Source: a bacterium (GTDB lineage Bacteria > Elusimicrobiota > Elusimicrobia > Elusimicrobiales > UBA9959). Taken from it: 14,231 nt of DNA. The notes below the pieces were generated by a model. The model ran no database searches. It had not been told where the DNA came from and saw nothing but the letters and a program-made list of their open reading frames with translations. Positions 13,577 through 14,231 of the stretch are shown one piece after another. Every line of letters starts with the position of its first letter. Positions within the stretch are counted from its first letter, which is position 1. The DNA is taken from assembly GCA_021812825.1 (NCBI GenBank), contig JAKAMO010000072.1, positions 1 through 14,231 on the forward strand, read 5' to 3'. The translations under genes and the position numbers were made by a program.

Positions 13577-14231
13577 TATTCCGCTATTTTAAGATGCAGT
13601 TCCTTGAGCTGCTTCTCGTCTATCGGGGAAGGGGCCTCGCTCATCGGGCAGGAGCCGCTGGTGGTCTTGGGGAAGGCTATCACGTCGCGGATGGAGTCCG
13701 TGCCGCAGATGATGCCTACCAGTCGGTCGTAGCCGATGCCGATGCCGCCGTGAGGCGGTGCGCCGTAGTCGAGCGCGTTGACTATCATGCCGAAGCGGCG
13801 CTGCACGGCTTCCTTGTCGTAGCCCATCAGGCCGAAGATCTTCTCCTGCATGGCTCGGCTGTGGTTGCGGACGGAGCCGGAGCCCAGTTCCACGCCGTTG
13901 AGCACCAGGTCGTACTGGCAGGAGCGGACGTTGCCGGGGTCGGTATCCAGCTTATGCGCCTCTTCGGGCAGCGGCGCGGTGAAGGGGTTGTGCGTGAAGG
14001 TCCAGTTGCCGGACTCGGCGTCCTTCTCGAGCAGCGGGAAGTGGCGGACCCAGAGGAAGGCCCATTTCTTGAGCTTGGCGGGCTCGAGGCGGGCTATCAG
14101 TTCGTTGCGCAGCGCGCCTAGGCAGGGCGCGGCCACCGCGGCCTTGTCGGCGGCGATGAAGACGGCGTCCCCGTCCTTTGCTTCCATGCGTTCTTTCAGC
14201 GACGCCTGCTCGGAGTCGGAAATGAACTTGA
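13576..14231 (-). CDS. aspS: Aspartyl-tRNA synthetase, C-terminal part
   Basis: 217 residues of the C-terminal catalytic region are present; the gene runs off the right edge. It begins within the bacterial-type GAD insertion ('[20 protein letters not shown]'). It then shows '[10 protein letters not shown]', '[11 protein letters not shown]', '[11 protein letters not shown]' (usually GGxSxRIH), and class II motif 3, '[13 protein letters not shown]', followed by '[12 protein letters not shown]'. The ending 'QLKELHLKI' is typical. The first visible in-frame ATG at 14187 is internal, because the frame continues upstream to the edge. It belongs to the operon with lipA. With a dedicated AsnRS in the same genome, this enzyme need not misacylate tRNA-Asn, but specificity cannot be read from this fragment. 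Confidence 0.95.
   Translation of the reverse strand, partial: KFISDSEQASLKERMEAKDGDAVFIAADKAAVAAPCLGALRNELIARLEPAKLKKWAFLWVRHFPLLEKDAESGNWTFTHNPFTAPLPEEAHKLDTDPGNVRSCQYDLVLNGVELGSGSVRNHSRAMQEKIFGLMGYDKEAVQRRFGMIVNALDYGAPPHGGIGIGYDRLVGIICGTDSIRDVIAFPKTTSGSCPMSEAPSPIDEKQLKELHLKIAE

Overview
This window carries GC-rich chromosomal housekeeping DNA from a bacterium. It contains no phage, plasmid or defence genes that I can recognise. The lineage is uncertain. ATA is the commonest isoleucine codon in at least one housekeeping gene (10 of 18 in asnS by direct count), which is unusual at this GC content. That codon use, a kinase ending in a decayed GGDEF-like domain, and an MJ_1487-type B12/radical-SAM protein would suit an uncultured phylum such as Elusimicrobiota. 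This is a guess from style, not a placement.

Left half, plus strand (1-6247): the 3' end of priA, then tyrS, a secreted FecR-domain protein, thpR (RNA 2',3'-cyclic phosphodiesterase) and mltG, packed with short gaps or overlaps. A tRNA-Ala(CGC) and its terminator follow. Positions 3936-4260 hold no gene. They hold an unusual mosaic: a displaced copy of the tRNA 3' end, a second terminator, antisense tRNA fragments, two perfect 22-bp palindromes and several other hairpins. A small cytosolic protein of unknown function and asnS follow, closed by a terminator that faces a convergent gene.

Middle (6298-7488): a two-helix membrane protein on the minus strand diverges from an HD-domain protein on the plus strand. 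Their promoter regions share a short repeated AT-rich motif.

Right half, minus strand (7489-14231, read right to left): aspS (C-terminal part), lipA, a polytopic membrane protein and a B12/radical-SAM protein form a tightly overlapping operon. Next come a monocistronic secreted protein of unknown function with its own terminator, then a two-gene signalling operon: a receiver-PAS-kinase hybrid with a degenerate GGDEF-like tail, and a single-domain response regulator.

The translation theme is strong (TyrRS, AsnRS, AspRS, tRNA-Ala). Having both AsnRS and AspRS suggests that Asn-tRNA is charged directly. The most interesting part is the tRNA-Ala locus. A structured unit (tRNA 3' end, terminator hairpin, antisense tRNA end, palindrome) appears twice there. 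Its stems have diverged mainly by paired, structure-preserving changes, as in a miniature tRNA-targeting or fold-back element.
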